DNA from: Arthrobacter sp. M4
GTDB lineage: Bacteria; Actinomycetota; Actinomycetes; Actinomycetales; Micrococcaceae
Assembly (NCBI RefSeq): GCF_020251205.1
Contig: NZ_JAIWYX010000007.1
Coordinates: 186,001-250,000, forward strand
Reading direction: 5' to 3'
DNA: 64,000 nucleotides
Below the pieces are notes generated by a model. The model was not told where the DNA came from. It worked only from the letters and a program-made list of their open reading frames with translations, and ran no database searches. Shown here piece by piece: positions 9,322 through 17,759 of the stretch (its first letter is position 1; every line of letters starts with the position of its first letter). The position numbers and the translations under genes were made by a program.

Positions 9322-9659
9322 AGCTGATTACCGCCATCGTGCGGCCGGAGCGTATCGACGACGTGAGGGATGCACTGGAGGCCTATGGCGTCAACGGAAT
9401 GACCGTCAGCCAGGCCAGCGGTTACGGCCGCCAGCGGGGCCATGTGGAGGTCTATAGGGGTGCGGAATACGCCTCGGACCTCCTCCCGAAGGTTCGTGTG
9501 GAGGTCTTGGCCGCCGACGATGCCGTTGACGGGATCGTGAGCGCCATCGTTGGGGGTGCCAGCACCGGGGGCTTCGGAGACGGCAAAATTTGGACTGTCG
9601 CCCTCGCCGAGGTGGTTCGGGTCCGGACGGGGGAGCGGGGAGTCGCCGCGATCAATTGA
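9318..9659 (+). CDS. glnK: PII signal protein GlnK
   Basis: 113 residues overlapping the amtB stop by ATGA. Starts MKLITAIVRPERIDDVRDAL, as in PII proteins. The T-loop has Tyr51 (EVYRGAEYASDLLPK), the residue that is adenylylated in actinobacterial GlnK. ATP-binding and C-terminal segments are present (GDGKIWTVALAEVVRVRTGE). It senses ATP/ADP and 2-oxoglutarate and blocks AmtB when nitrogen is ample. Many actinobacteria also have glnD next; here none follows. Confidence 0.95.
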   Translation: MKLITAIVRPERIDDVRDALEAYGVNGMTVSQASGYGRQRGHVEVYRGAEYASDLLPKVRVEVLAADDAVDGIVSAIVGGASTGGFGDGKIWTVALAEVVRVRTGERGVAAIN

Positions 9660-9683
9660 TTGACCGCCCGCCGTCGATATTGA

Positions 9684-9751
9684 GGCCCGACGGCGGCAGT
9701 CACGGGGGTGCCGAACCGGCCCGACGGCGGCAGTCACATCGGTGCCGAACG
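9684..9751. repeat. Two 34-bp direct repeats downstream of glnK
   Basis: The units 9684-9717 and 9718-9751 share GGCCCGACGGCGGCAGTCAC followed by a 3-base difference (GGG against ATC) and GGTGCCGAAC. They lie in the 323-base gap between glnK and the ureohydrolase gene. No function recognised. Confidence 0.7.
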
Positions 9752-9804
9752 CCCGTGAGCGAGCCGTTCGCCGTCGGCCATCACCTTCTGCACACGTTCA
9801 CCGC

Positions 9805-9844
9805 GATGCTCCCGCACTCATGTGCGGGAGCATCGCCATTTTTT
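9805..9844 (+). terminator. Rho-independent terminator after amtB-glnK
   Basis: Perfect 13-bp stem (9805-9817 with 9822-9834), 4-base loop, followed by GCCATTTTTT. It separates amtB-glnK from the next operon. Confidence 0.92.
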
Positions 9845-9895
9845 GCCCGGGTGGGACATGGGCACCCCAGCCAACGGAACTTAAGAAAAGAACAG

Positions 9896-9922
9896 TGCAT
9901 GTAAACACCTGATGCATATAAG
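9896..9922 (+). promoter_or_regulatory. Candidate promoter/operator of the ureohydrolase operon
   Basis: An inverted repeat TGCAT-N11-ATGCA (9896-9916) directly abuts TATAAG (9917-9922), which could be a -10 box. No good -35 box is seen. Weak call. Confidence 0.25.
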
Positions 9923-9982
9923 ACAACTTTGAGTGTATGATGGGTCACAACAAGACACCGACACTCGAAGGAGAGCCGCACT

Positions 9983-11038
9983 GTGGAAGAGCTGCGCATC
10001 GAGGCCAATGGCAACATCGGCCCCATAGATTCCTCCCGCATCCCGCGTTATGCCGGGGCCGCTACCTATGCTCGCCTGCCGCGGCTGGACCAGGTTGCCA
10101 AGGCCGACGTCACAGTGGTCGGCGTCCCCTTCGATTCAGGCGTGTCCTACCGCCCCGGCGCGCGCTTCGGGGCCAACCATGTCCGCGAAGCCAGCCGCCT
10201 GCTCCGCCCGTATAACCCTGCGTGGGACGTCAGCCCGTTCGAGAACATCCAGGTTGCGGATGCCGGCGATATGGCCGTCAATCCGTTCAACATCAACGAG
10301 GCCATTGAGACCATCCAGCAGAACGCCCTGGACCTCACGGCAAAGGGCAGCAAGCTGGTAACCCTCGGTGGCGACCACACCATCGCATTGCCGCTGCTGC
10401 GAGCCGCCGCAGAGCGCGCCGGTGAACCCGTCGCGATGCTTCACTTCGACGCCCACCTGGACACTTGGGACACCTACTTCGGTGCTGAGTACACTCACGG
10501 AACTCCCTTCCGCCGTGCGGTGGAGGAAGGCATCCTGGACACCGAGGCGATCAGCCACGTAGGAACCCGCGGGCCGCTTTACGGCAAGAAAGACCTCGAC
10601 GACGACCACCGCTTTGGCTTCGGCATCGTCACCTCGGCGGACGTCTACTACCAGGGCGTCGCCGAAGTCGTGGCCAAGATCAGGGACCGCATCGGAGACC
10701 GTCCGCTCTACGTCTCCGTGGACATCGATGTGCTGGACCCCGCCCACGCTCCAGGCACCGGAACGCCGGAGGCCGGTGGCATCACCAGCCGTGAACTCCT
10801 GGAGATTATCCGCGGCTTCCGTGGCATGAACCTGGTGGGGGCGGACATCGTGGAAGTTGCTCCGGCTTACGACCATGCGGAAATCACGGGCGTCGCCGGG
10901 AGCCACGTCGCCTACGAGCTGGTCACCCTGATGGCGGACAACGCTGTGGAGGGCAACCGCCACGGTGCGCCCACTGGCTACGCCGCCCAGGCGCTTGACG
11001 CCCGTCTTGCGGAACTCGCGTCGGGAACCAAGCGATGA
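9983..11038 (+). CDS. Agmatinase/guanidinobutyrase-type ureohydrolase
   Basis: 351 residues from a GTG at 9983 with GAAGGAGAG upstream. Ureohydrolase (arginase fold) motifs for the dimanganese site are intact: [23 protein letters not shown] and [22 protein letters not shown]. Family members hydrolyse a guanidino compound to urea plus an amine. It is translationally coupled (ATGA) to an acetolactate-synthase-like TPP enzyme. In pseudomonads a 2-ketoarginine decarboxylase of that type (AruI) works with a guanidinobutyrase (GbuA), so 4-guanidinobutyrate is as likely a substrate as agmatine. Sequence alone does not decide which. Confidence 0.85.
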   Translation: MEELRIEANGNIGPIDSSRIPRYAGAATYARLPRLDQVAKADVTVVGVPFDSGVSYRPGARFGANHVREASRLLRPYNPAWDVSPFENIQVADAGDMAVNPFNINEAIETIQQNALDLTAKGSKLVTLGGDHTIALPLLRAAAERAGEPVAMLHFDAHLDTWDTYFGAEYTHGTPFRRAVEEGILDTEAISHVGTRGPLYGKKDLDDDHRFGFGIVTSADVYYQGVAEVVAKIRDRIGDRPLYVSVDIDVLDPAHAPGTGTPEAGGITSRELLEIIRGFRGMNLVGADIVEVAPAYDHAEITGVAGSHVAYELVTLMADNAVEGNRHGAPTGYAAQALDARLAELASGTKR

Positions 11039-12726
11039 TTGATTTCGATCCGGGTACTGCGGCGCCAACAAAGGGGAGCAGCCAGCGCAACGGTGGAGAC
11101 CTCGTCGTCGAGACGCTCGAAGCGCTCGGCGCGAAGACCGTTTTTGGTATCCCGGGACAGCATGCGCTGGGCCTGTTCGACGCCATGGGCCGCGGCAACC
11201 TGAAGTTCGTTTCCAGCCGTGTGGAGAACAACTCCGCCTTCGCAGCAGACGGGTATTCCCGGGCAACCGGCGAGGTGGGCGTGCTGTTCCTCTCCACCGG
11301 GCCGGGTGCGTTGACCTCCCTGGCCGGGCTGCAGGAAGCCTATGCCACGGGTGTGCCGATGGTTGTTGTCGCCAGCCAGATCCCGCTGGAAGGACTGGGC
11401 GCCCGGCGTAAAGGCATGTTGCACCAACTCGACGACCAGAAGGCATCGGCCGCCAACGTCACCAAAAGCCAACGCCTTATCCAGCATGCTTCCGGCATAC
11501 CGTCGGCTATCCAGGACGCCTGGACCGAGGCCATTTCTTCGCCGCAGGGCCCCGTGTGGATTGAGATCCCGCAGAACGTGCTGTTGGATCCGATAATGGT
11601 CCCTCCTGTTGAGGACGCGCTGGCCGAGGCTGCGGATAACCCGCCCAGGGTCGAGCTGGTCCGGGAGGCGGTGAAGTGGCTCTCGACGGCGGAACGTCCG
11701 GCAATCATCGCCGGCGGCGGCACGCGCCGCGGCAAGGCAGAGAAGGCGCTGCTGTCCATAGCGGAGAAGCTTCGGGCGCCTGTGATCTGCACACCGGGTG
11801 GCAACGGGGCATTCCCGTGGAACCATGAGCTGAGCCTGCAGTCCTGGATCGAGGACCGGTATATGACGGACCTCCTGGAGGACGCCGACGTGCTGGTGGT
11901 CATTGGCTCGTCCCTAGGTGAGGTGACCTCCAACTACTTCACGTTTGAACCGCGCGGCAGGATCATCCAGATCGACGCCGAACCCAGGGTTCTCGAGTCC
12001 AACCGTCCGGGCTTGGGGATCCGGGCTGACGCCGGACAGGCGCTCTCCGCCTTGGACGAGGCACTGCCCGCGACGACGGCCGCGCCGGATTGGCGGGGGA
12101 GCACACCTGAGCAGCTGGTCGCCGAGACGCTTGCAAAAGTCCAGGCTCGGCTCGAATCCCAGGACCTGGCCAAGGAACTGAAGTTCATGGCCGACATCCG
12201 TGAAGCCGTCCCGGCCGACATGCAGACCTTCTGGGACATGACCATCTCCGCTTACTGGGCCTGGAGCTGCTGGGACTCCCGTGAGGGGCAGTTCCACTCC
12301 GCCCAGGGTGCAGGTGGCCTGGGGTTTGGCTTCCCCGCTGCAATCGGTGGTGCCGTGGGCTTGGAGACGGCCGGCAAACCTGGCCGCGTGCTCGCGGTAT
12401 CCGGCGACGGTTCCGCAATGTACTCCATTTCGGAACTCGCCACGGCCCGGCAGCACAACATCCCTGTCACGTGGCTCATCGTGGACGACGGCGGTTACGG
12501 CATCCTGCGTGAGTACATGGTGGGCGCCTTCGGCAAGGCGACCGCTACCGAGCTCGCCCGTCCGGACTTCGTCAAGCTCGCGGAATCCTTCGGTGTCCCT
12601 GCCCGCAGGGTGGCCCCGGAGGAAGTGGGGGACGCGCTCAAGGCGAGCTTCGCCGCTGACGGACCTAACGTCGTCGTGGTTGAAACCCTGCTAAAGATGT
12701 TCGGCCCAACGCACCTGGCCACCTAG
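11035..12726 (+). CDS. Acetolactate-synthase-like TPP enzyme, possible 2-ketoarginine decarboxylase
   Basis: 563 residues with the three domains of the TPP decarboxylase/ALS family: N-terminal pyrimidine-binding domain (about 15-185) with the activating glutamate in [18 protein letters not shown]; a central domain (about 205-340) with [10 protein letters not shown]; and the C-terminal pyrophosphate domain (about 390-555) with [10 protein letters not shown] then [13 protein letters not shown]. The usual NN before xYG in the Mg/TPP motif is replaced by DG. No ALS small subunit lies nearby, which argues against branched-chain synthesis. Coupling to the ureohydrolase (ATGA) suggests decarboxylation of 2-ketoarginine to 4-guanidinobutanal, as AruI does. 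No aminotransferase or aldehyde dehydrogenase of that route is adjacent. Confidence 0.75.
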   Translation: MIDFDPGTAAPTKGSSQRNGGDLVVETLEALGAKTVFGIPGQHALGLFDAMGRGNLKFVSSRVENNSAFAADGYSRATGEVGVLFLSTGPGALTSLAGLQEAYATGVPMVVVASQIPLEGLGARRKGMLHQLDDQKASAANVTKSQRLIQHASGIPSAIQDAWTEAISSPQGPVWIEIPQNVLLDPIMVPPVEDALAEAADNPPRVELVREAVKWLSTAERPAIIAGGGTRRGKAEKALLSIAEKLRAPVICTPGGNGAFPWNHELSLQSWIEDRYMTDLLEDADVLVVIGSSLGEVTSNYFTFEPRGRIIQIDAEPRVLESNRPGLGIRADAGQALSALDEALPATTAAPDWRGSTPEQLVAETLAKVQARLESQDLAKELKFMADIREAVPADMQTFWDMTISAYWAWSCWDSREGQFHSAQGAGGLGFGFPAAIGGAVGLETAGKPGRVLAVSGDGSAMYSISELATARQHNIPVTWLIVDDGGYGILREYMVGAFGKATATELARPDFVKLAESFGVPARRVAPEEVGDALKASFAADGPNVVVVETLLKMFGPTHLAT

Positions 12727-12739
12727 TTCACCACTTCCC

Positions 12740-12780
12740 GCAGCGCGGACCTGTCCCAACAGGCCCGCGCTGCGCCGTTT
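12740..12780 (+). terminator. Terminator after the TPP-enzyme gene
   Basis: Stem GCAGCGCGG (12740-12748) with CCGCGCTGC (12765-12773), extended by CCTGT/ACAGG within, followed by GCCGTTT. Confidence 0.75.
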
Positions 12781-12812
12781 AAACCCCACCCGCGGACCCC
12801 TCTACCCCCGCG

Positions 12813-12869
12813 CGAGATGGCAATAAATGCCCATGTTGCGCGCAAACATGGGCATTTATTGCCATCTCG
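12813..12869. repeat. Perfect 25-bp inverted repeat
   Basis: Arms 12813-12837 and 12845-12869 are exactly complementary around a 7-base spacer (GCGCGCA). Core of the arm: GGCAATAAATGCCCATG. It has no T-run and lies beyond the terminator of the preceding operon, so it is not needed as a terminator. It looks like a dispersed palindromic element of the REP type; copies elsewhere in the genome cannot be checked here. Confidence 0.85.
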
Positions 12870-12912
12870 GCGCAGCAGTTTTGCGAGTCGGCGGGGATGT
12901 CGCTTTCGTTAG

Positions 12913-12953
12913 TTGCCCAAAGTAACCAATACGTATATAGTTGCTTTAGGCAA
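12913..12953 (+). promoter_or_regulatory. Promoter with two operator-like sites, marR-type gene
   Basis: TTGCCC (12913-12918), a 17-base spacer and TATAGT (12936-12941) form a good promoter. An inverted repeat TTGC-N5-GCAA (12941-12953) covers the start region, and a poorer version (TTGC-N5-GTAA, 12913-12925) covers the -35 box 28 bases upstream. This is the usual layout for MarR autorepression. Confidence 0.6.
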
Positions 12954-12975
12954 TCAAAGAGGAAGTGTAAAGCCC

Positions 12976-13464
12976 ATGGCTGTTGCTCCCACGACGGCAA
13001 CCGATCTTGTCCACCAGATTTTCGATCTTCAACGGGTACTCCGCTGCATCTCCACCGCGCATCTGGCGCGGGGAGGCAGCGGGAAGGTGGGGTTCGCCCT
13101 CCATGGCGTCCTTCGCTTCATAGGTGAGGGCGAGGCCCGTGCCACCCACTTCGCCGCGCAGTTGGGGGTCACGGCTCCGGTCCTTAGCAGGCATGTCGCC
13201 GAACTGGAGGAGATGGGGCTGGTGGTGCGGCGGCCGGATCCCAACGACGGCAGGGCTCAACTGATCGCCCTGACCGAGGCCGGGGAGGCTGCACTCCAGG
13301 CGTTCGAGGATGAACGCACCGCCAATTTGCAGGCATATTTGGCGGACTGGAGCGAAGACGACGCCCTCGAGGCGTCGCACATTATCAGGAAACTGGCGGG
13401 GTCCCTCCGGGACTCCATCCGGGCAACGACGGCCGGCGCCACTCACACGACAACAACCGTTTAG
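12976..13464 (+). CDS. MarR-family transcriptional regulator
   Basis: 162 residues from the ATG at 12976 (MAVAPTTATDLVHQIF), preceded by GAGGAA. Winged helix at about 45-115: GVLRFIGEGEARATHFAAQLGV, VLSRHVAELEEMGLVVRRPDPNDGR, with the typical DxR wing. It is followed after nine bases by a DHA2 drug exporter and has operator-like repeats over its own promoter, so it very probably represses both genes until a toxic ligand binds. Confidence 0.9.
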   Translation: MAVAPTTATDLVHQIFDLQRVLRCISTAHLARGGSGKVGFALHGVLRFIGEGEARATHFAAQLGVTAPVLSRHVAELEEMGLVVRRPDPNDGRAQLIALTEAGEAALQAFEDERTANLQAYLADWSEDDALEASHIIRKLAGSLRDSIRATTAGATHTTTTV

Positions 13465-13473
13465 GAGTAACGC

Positions 13474-15567
13474 ATGGCCACTCACACTCAAGCCGCAGCA
13501 ATGCGGCCATCAAGCGCAGAAGCAACCGGCGCCAAGGAACCAATGACGCACCGCCAAATCATGGAGGCGCTCACCGGGCTGCTGGCGGCTTTCTTCACCG
13601 CCATCCTGAGCAGCACCATCGTTGCAAACGCGCTGCCGACCATCATGTCCGAGCTGCATGGAACGCAGACCGACTTCGCGTGGGTAATCACGGCAGCGCT
13701 CCTCGCCAACGCGGCTACCACGCCCCTCTGGGGCAAGCTGGCGGACCTCTTCAACAAGAAGCTGCTGGTCCAGTTGAGCATCGTGCTCTTCGTGGCTGGC
13801 TCCATCATGGCCGGACTGTCGGACAGCATTCCGTTCATGCTGGTGGCCCGCGTTGTCCAAGGCATCGCGATGGGAGGTCTCACGGCTCTGGCGCAGGCAA
13901 TCATTGGGACCATGATTCCGCCGCGTGAGCGGGGCAAGTATTCCGGTTACATGGGCGCAGTCCTGGCCGCAGGCACCGCTGGCGGGCCGCTGCTCGGCGG
14001 CTTCATTGTGGACAGCCCGCTCGGCTGGCGCTGGACGTTCTTCGTCTGCGTGCCGCTCGCCGTCATCGCGCTCATCCTGCTCCAGCTGACGTTGAAGATC
14101 CAGCATGTCAGGCGTCCGGCAAAAATCGACTGGCTGGGCTCCGTCCTCTTGACCGCTGGCGTGAGCCTGCTCCTGATCTGGGTCTCCTTCGCCGGCAACC
14201 CCGACTACTACGACTGGATTTCCTGGCAGTCCGCAGCCATGGTGGGCGGCGCCGTGGTGCTCCTGGCCCTGCTGATCCTGGTCGAGTCCAAGGTGGCCGA
14301 GCCCATCATTCCCCTCAAGATCATCTCCGAGCGGACCACCGCGCTGGCCATCATCGCATCCGTGGCGGTCGGCATCGCGATGTTCGGCTCCTCGACGTTC
14401 CTCGGCCAGTACTTCCAAGTGGCCCGCGGTGCCACGCCGACGGAAGCCGGCCTGCTGACGCTACCCATGATTGTGGGCAACCTGTTGGGTTCCGTGATCT
14501 CCGGTCAGCTGATCAGCCGCTTCGGCAAATGGAAGAAGTTCCTGATCGCCGGCTCGGTCCTGCTCATCGCCGGCCTGGGGATGGCGGGCACAATCGACCA
14601 CACCACTGAGCTGTGGCAGACCTCCATCTACACCTTTGTCTTTGGTCTGGGCGTGGGCATGCTCATGCAAAACCTGGTCCTCGCGGTCCAGAACACAGTC
14701 CGCGCCTCGGACATCGGCACGGCCAGTGCGTCCGTCGCATTCTTCCGCTCCGTTGGCGGCGCGATCGGTGTTTCCGTGCTCGGTGCGGTGATGTCCAACC
14801 ATGTGAAGGATCTGGTGGTTCAGGGCCTCGCCGCGGCGCATATTCCGGTTTCGGGTGGCTCCGGCGGCGGAAACATGGACATCGTGGACCTCCCCGCGCC
14901 CATCCGCGACATCATGCGCGCGGCCTACGGTGACGCGACTGCGCAGATCTTCCTGATCGCGGCAGCCATCGCCGTGGTGGCACTCCTGGCCGTCCTCTTC
15001 ATCAAGGAGGTGCCGTTGCGCCGCACCGTGGACGCGGCGGCCCCCGCCGGGACCGACGGCGGAACGTCCGACGCCGGCAGCCAGCCTTCCGCCGTCGTCA
15101 AACCGGCAGCGGGATCCGAGCAGCAGGAGTCCGGGAACGACGACCCGGCTCCCGTAAGGACCGATGCGGCCGGGGCGGGTATTCCCCGGGATGCCCACCA
15201 CCTGGATGCCGAAGATCTCGACATGGAATTTGCCAGGATCCTGACGCAGGAAAGGACCGTCGTGCCCGCTGGGCTTCAGGAAATCCAGCAGGAGTTGGCC
15301 CGCACGCAGCGCCTACTGTCCGAGCAGCAATTGCAGTTGAGCAGGGCCCACAGTGAACTGCAGGCACGGCAGCGTGAGCAGCAGTTCCTGGCCGAGCAGC
15401 AATCCCGGACCGCGGCTGAGCTGGCCATTCTGCGCAAAGAGCTCAAGAAGGAGCGTAAGCAGCAGGAGCGGGCCGCAATAGCGCTGCTGCACGGAGCGGA
15501 GGCAGCAGGACTCCTCCGCCAGGAGCGATCTGCCCGGACCGCTGAGCCGGGCCGGCACGCCGGCTAG
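13474..15567 (+). CDS. DHA2-type (14-TM) MFS drug exporter with coiled-coil tail
   Basis: 697 residues. Ribosome site TAGGAG precedes the ATG. The membrane part (about 30-515) has DHA2 motifs: LDxTIV-like ILSSTIVANALPTIMSEL, motif A GKLADLFNKKLL, and motif C GAVLAAGTAGGPLLGG. These proteins expel cationic drugs, dyes or antibiotics with proton motive force. After the last helix there is an unusual cytosolic extension of about 180 residues: a Pro/Ala/Asp-rich linker, then from about 580 a Gln/Arg/Glu-rich predicted coiled coil (QEIQQELARTQRLL onward). Ordinary members end shortly after TM14. Co-transcribed with the MarR regulator. Confidence 0.9.
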   Translation: MATHTQAAAMRPSSAEATGAKEPMTHRQIMEALTGLLAAFFTAILSSTIVANALPTIMSELHGTQTDFAWVITAALLANAATTPLWGKLADLFNKKLLVQLSIVLFVAGSIMAGLSDSIPFMLVARVVQGIAMGGLTALAQAIIGTMIPPRERGKYSGYMGAVLAAGTAGGPLLGGFIVDSPLGWRWTFFVCVPLAVIALILLQLTLKIQHVRRPAKIDWLGSVLLTAGVSLLLIWVSFAGNPDYYDWISWQSAAMVGGAVVLLALLILVESKVAEPIIPLKIISERTTALAIIASVAVGIAMFGSSTFLGQYFQVARGATPTEAGLLTLPMIVGNLLGSVISGQLISRFGKWKKFLIAGSVLLIAGLGMAGTIDHTTELWQTSIYTFVFGLGVGMLMQNLVLAVQNTVRASDIGTASASVAFFRSVGGAIGVSVLGAVMSNHVKDLVVQGLAAAHIPVSGGSGGGNMDIVDLPAPIRDIMRAAYGDATAQIFLIAAAIAVVALLAVLFIKEVPLRRTVDAAAPAGTDGGTSDAGSQPSAVVKPAAGSEQQESGNDDPAPVRTDAAGAGIPRDAHHLDAEDLDMEFARILTQERTVVPAGLQEIQQELARTQRLLSEQQLQLSRAHSELQARQREQQFLAEQQSRTAAELAILRKELKKERKQQERAAIALLHGAEAAGLLRQERSARTAEPGRHAG

Positions 15568-15616
15568 CTGACTTCATGGCACGCCCGTGCCGGTCGGCCC
15601 GCACATTGGGCGGGCG

Positions 15617-15801
15617 GGCTGGCGCACGGCAAGGCAATCGGCCGGCTGGTGCACGGCAAGGCAATCCGGCCGGACCGGCTGGCGCACGGCAAAGCAATCG
15701 GCCGGACCGGCTGGCGCACGGCAAAGCAATCGGCCGGCTGGTGCACGGCAAGGCAATCCGGCCGGACCGGCTGGCTCACTGAAAAGCAATCGGCCGACGC
15801 C
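15617..15801. repeat. Tandem repeat array, six imperfect units
   Basis: Units of 27, 33, 32, 27, 33 and 33 bases start with GGCTGGCGCACGGCAAGGC or close variants and end in AATCGGCC or AATCCGGCCGGACC. Alternation of short and long units suggests duplication of a two-unit block. The array sits in a 458-base gap (15568-16025). All three plus frames and some minus frames stay open across it, but only because of the repeat; no ribosome site supports a gene. Confidence 0.85.
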
Positions 15802-15886
15802 GGCCGGAACCAGGCCGGCGTCTGGCAAAACAAGGTCCCGCCGGCCCCCGGTGGCCAAAATCGCCGTTATTCCGGCCTCGAATACT

Positions 15887-15919
15887 CCCCGGGGATGATA
15901 TTTCCCCGGGGTTGTTTCG
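15887..15919 (+). terminator. Possible terminator before the ABC exporter genes
   Basis: CCCCGGGG (15887-15894) and CCCCGGGG (15904-15911) can pair across a 9-base AT-rich loop, followed by TTGTTT. Each arm is also self-palindromic. Weak call. Confidence 0.4.
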
Positions 15920-16025
15920 CTGAGGCAACGGATTTCGTAAAGTTGAGTGTCTAAGTCTGTCAGACCCTGCTGTTTTGATGTTTCCATCACTTTTTCGCGC
16001 TCTGTTTTCTAAGGATTCTCTGGGC

Positions 16026-17759
16026 ATGCTTGTCAAACTCATACGGCAATACTCAAGGCCGTATTTGCCATACATTCTGGCCGTCCTTCTCTTTCAGCTA
16101 GCTTCCACAATCGCAACGCTGTACCTGCCCAGCCTCAATGCCAAAATCATTGACGAGGGCGTTGCCCACGGTGACACGGACTACATCTGGCGCACTGGCG
16201 CCATAATGCTGGCCGTCGCCCTGGCCCAAATCCTCACCGCCATCGCGGCGGTATATTTCGGTGCCAAAACCGCCATGGCCTTTGGCCGCGACCTCCGTCG
16301 CAGTGTTTTCCGCAAGGTGAGCAGTTTCTCGGCCAAGGAAGTGAACCGCTTCGGTGCGCCAACACTGATCACGCGTGGAACCAACGACGTCCAGCAAGTC
16401 CAGATGCTGATGCTGATGGGCCTGAACTTCATGGTCTCCACGCCCATCATGTGCATCGGCGGCATCATTATGGCCGTGCGGGAGGACCTGAGCCTCTCTT
16501 GGCTGGTGTGGGTATCCGTTCCGGTGTTGGTAGCCGTAGTTGGCTACCTCGTCGTGAGGCTGATGCCGTTGTTCCGCTCCATGCAGGAAAAGATCGACGG
16601 GATCAACGGCGTGCTACGGGAGCAGATCATTGGTATCCGGGTTGTCCGTGCCTTTGTGCGCGAGCCCTACGAAGCCAAGCGCTTCGGCAGCGCAAACCAG
16701 GACCTCACCAATGTTTCCGTGAAGATCGGCAACCTGTTCGTCTTGATGTTCCCGGCCATCGGCATGATCCTGCACCTATCCACGGCCGCGGTGCTCTGGT
16801 TCGGCGGCCAGCGCGTTGACAGTGGAGACATGCAGGTCGGTGCACTAACTGCCTTCCTGCAGTACCTCCTGCAAATCCTCATCGCCGTCATGATGGGCAC
16901 CTTCATGGCCATGATGATTCCGCGTGCCTCTGTCTGCGCGGACCGCATTGGCGAGGTGCTCGACGTCGAACCGACCATCCACGATCCGGAGAGCCCGGTC
17001 GTCCCCGCCCAGCGGCGGGGCCACGTCGAATTCCGCGATGTCACCTTCAAGTACCCCGGTGCGGAGGAGCCTGTCCTCAGCAACATCTCCTTCAGCGCCG
17101 AACCCGGCCAGACTTTGGCCATCATCGGATCCACCGGTGCAGGCAAGAGCACGCTGGTGTCGCTGCTGCCGCGGCTTCACGATGTTGCCTCCGGCCAGGT
17201 GCTGCTCGACGGCGTCCCGGTCACCGAACTGGACCGCCAAGAAATCACCAAGCGTGTAGCCGCTGTGCCGCAGAAGCCGTACCTGTTCTCCGGGACAATC
17301 GAGCACAACCTGCGCTTTGGGAAGACCGACGCCACGGACGAAGAACTCTGGGAAGCCCTGGAGACCGCCCAAGCCAAGGGATTTGTCGCGGAAAAGTCGG
17401 CGGGCTTGAACCGGCGCATCGCGCAGGGAGGCACCAACGTGTCCGGTGGCCAGCGGCAGAGGCTTTGCATCGCCCGGGCGCTGGTCACCAAGCCCAAGGT
17501 GTACGTGTTTGATGACTCGTTCTCCGCACTGGATGTGGCTACCGATGCACGCCTGCGCCGCGCGCTCAAGGAAAAGACCCGGGACGCCACGGTCATCATC
17601 GTCGCCCAGCGGGTCTCCACCATCGCCGATGCGGACCAGATCCTAGTCCTGGACAACGGCCGCATTGTGGACCGCGGCACGCACCAGGAACTCCTGGAAA
17701 CCTCGCCCACCTATCAGGAAATCGTTGAGTCCCAGCTGACACCGGAGGAAGTGGCATGA
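16026..17759 (+). CDS. ABC exporter half-transporter, degenerate-site subunit
   Basis: 577 residues from the ATG at 16026 (MLVKLIRQYSRPYLPYIL) with AAGGA upstream; an ATG at 15975 has no ribosome site. Six-helix membrane domain (about 15-310) then an ATPase domain (about 330-575): Walker A GSTGAGKST, signature VSGGQRQRL, Walker B VYVFDDSFSALD, switch region VAQRVST. The catalytic Glu after Walker B is Asp, and the switch His is Gln. The partner encoded next (ATGA overlap) has normal Glu and His but a changed signature. Together they form a heterodimeric type IV exporter with one inactive ATP site, like TM287/288, LmrCD or BmrCD. Likely substrate: drugs or lipids. Confidence 0.92.
   Translation: MLVKLIRQYSRPYLPYILAVLLFQLASTIATLYLPSLNAKIIDEGVAHGDTDYIWRTGAIMLAVALAQILTAIAAVYFGAKTAMAFGRDLRRSVFRKVSSFSAKEVNRFGAPTLITRGTNDVQQVQMLMLMGLNFMVSTPIMCIGGIIMAVREDLSLSWLVWVSVPVLVAVVGYLVVRLMPLFRSMQEKIDGINGVLREQIIGIRVVRAFVREPYEAKRFGSANQDLTNVSVKIGNLFVLMFPAIGMILHLSTAAVLWFGGQRVDSGDMQVGALTAFLQYLLQILIAVMMGTFMAMMIPRASVCADRIGEVLDVEPTIHDPESPVVPAQRRGHVEFRDVTFKYPGAEEPVLSNISFSAEPGQTLAIIGSTGAGKSTLVSLLPRLHDVASGQVLLDGVPVTELDRQEITKRVAAVPQKPYLFSGTIEHNLRFGKTDATDEELWEALETAQAKGFVAEKSAGLNRRIAQGGTNVSGGQRQRLCIARALVTKPKVYVFDDSFSALDVATDARLRRALKEKTRDATVIIVAQRVSTIADADQILVLDNGRIVDRGTHQELLETSPTYQEIVESQLTPEEVA

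Noticed and set aside
10136..11446. Long minus-strand frame antisense to the ureohydrolase and TPP-enzyme genes
   Set aside because: Typical high-GC shadow frame; the plus-strand genes have complete catalytic motifs.
15617..15801. Possible CRISPR array
   Set aside because: Units are contiguous tandem repeats without unique spacers of constant length.
15574..15990. Open frames on both strands across the 15.6 kb repeat array
   Set aside because: They exist because the repeat lacks stops in several frames; no ribosome site, no family, and the encoded proteins are simple repeats.
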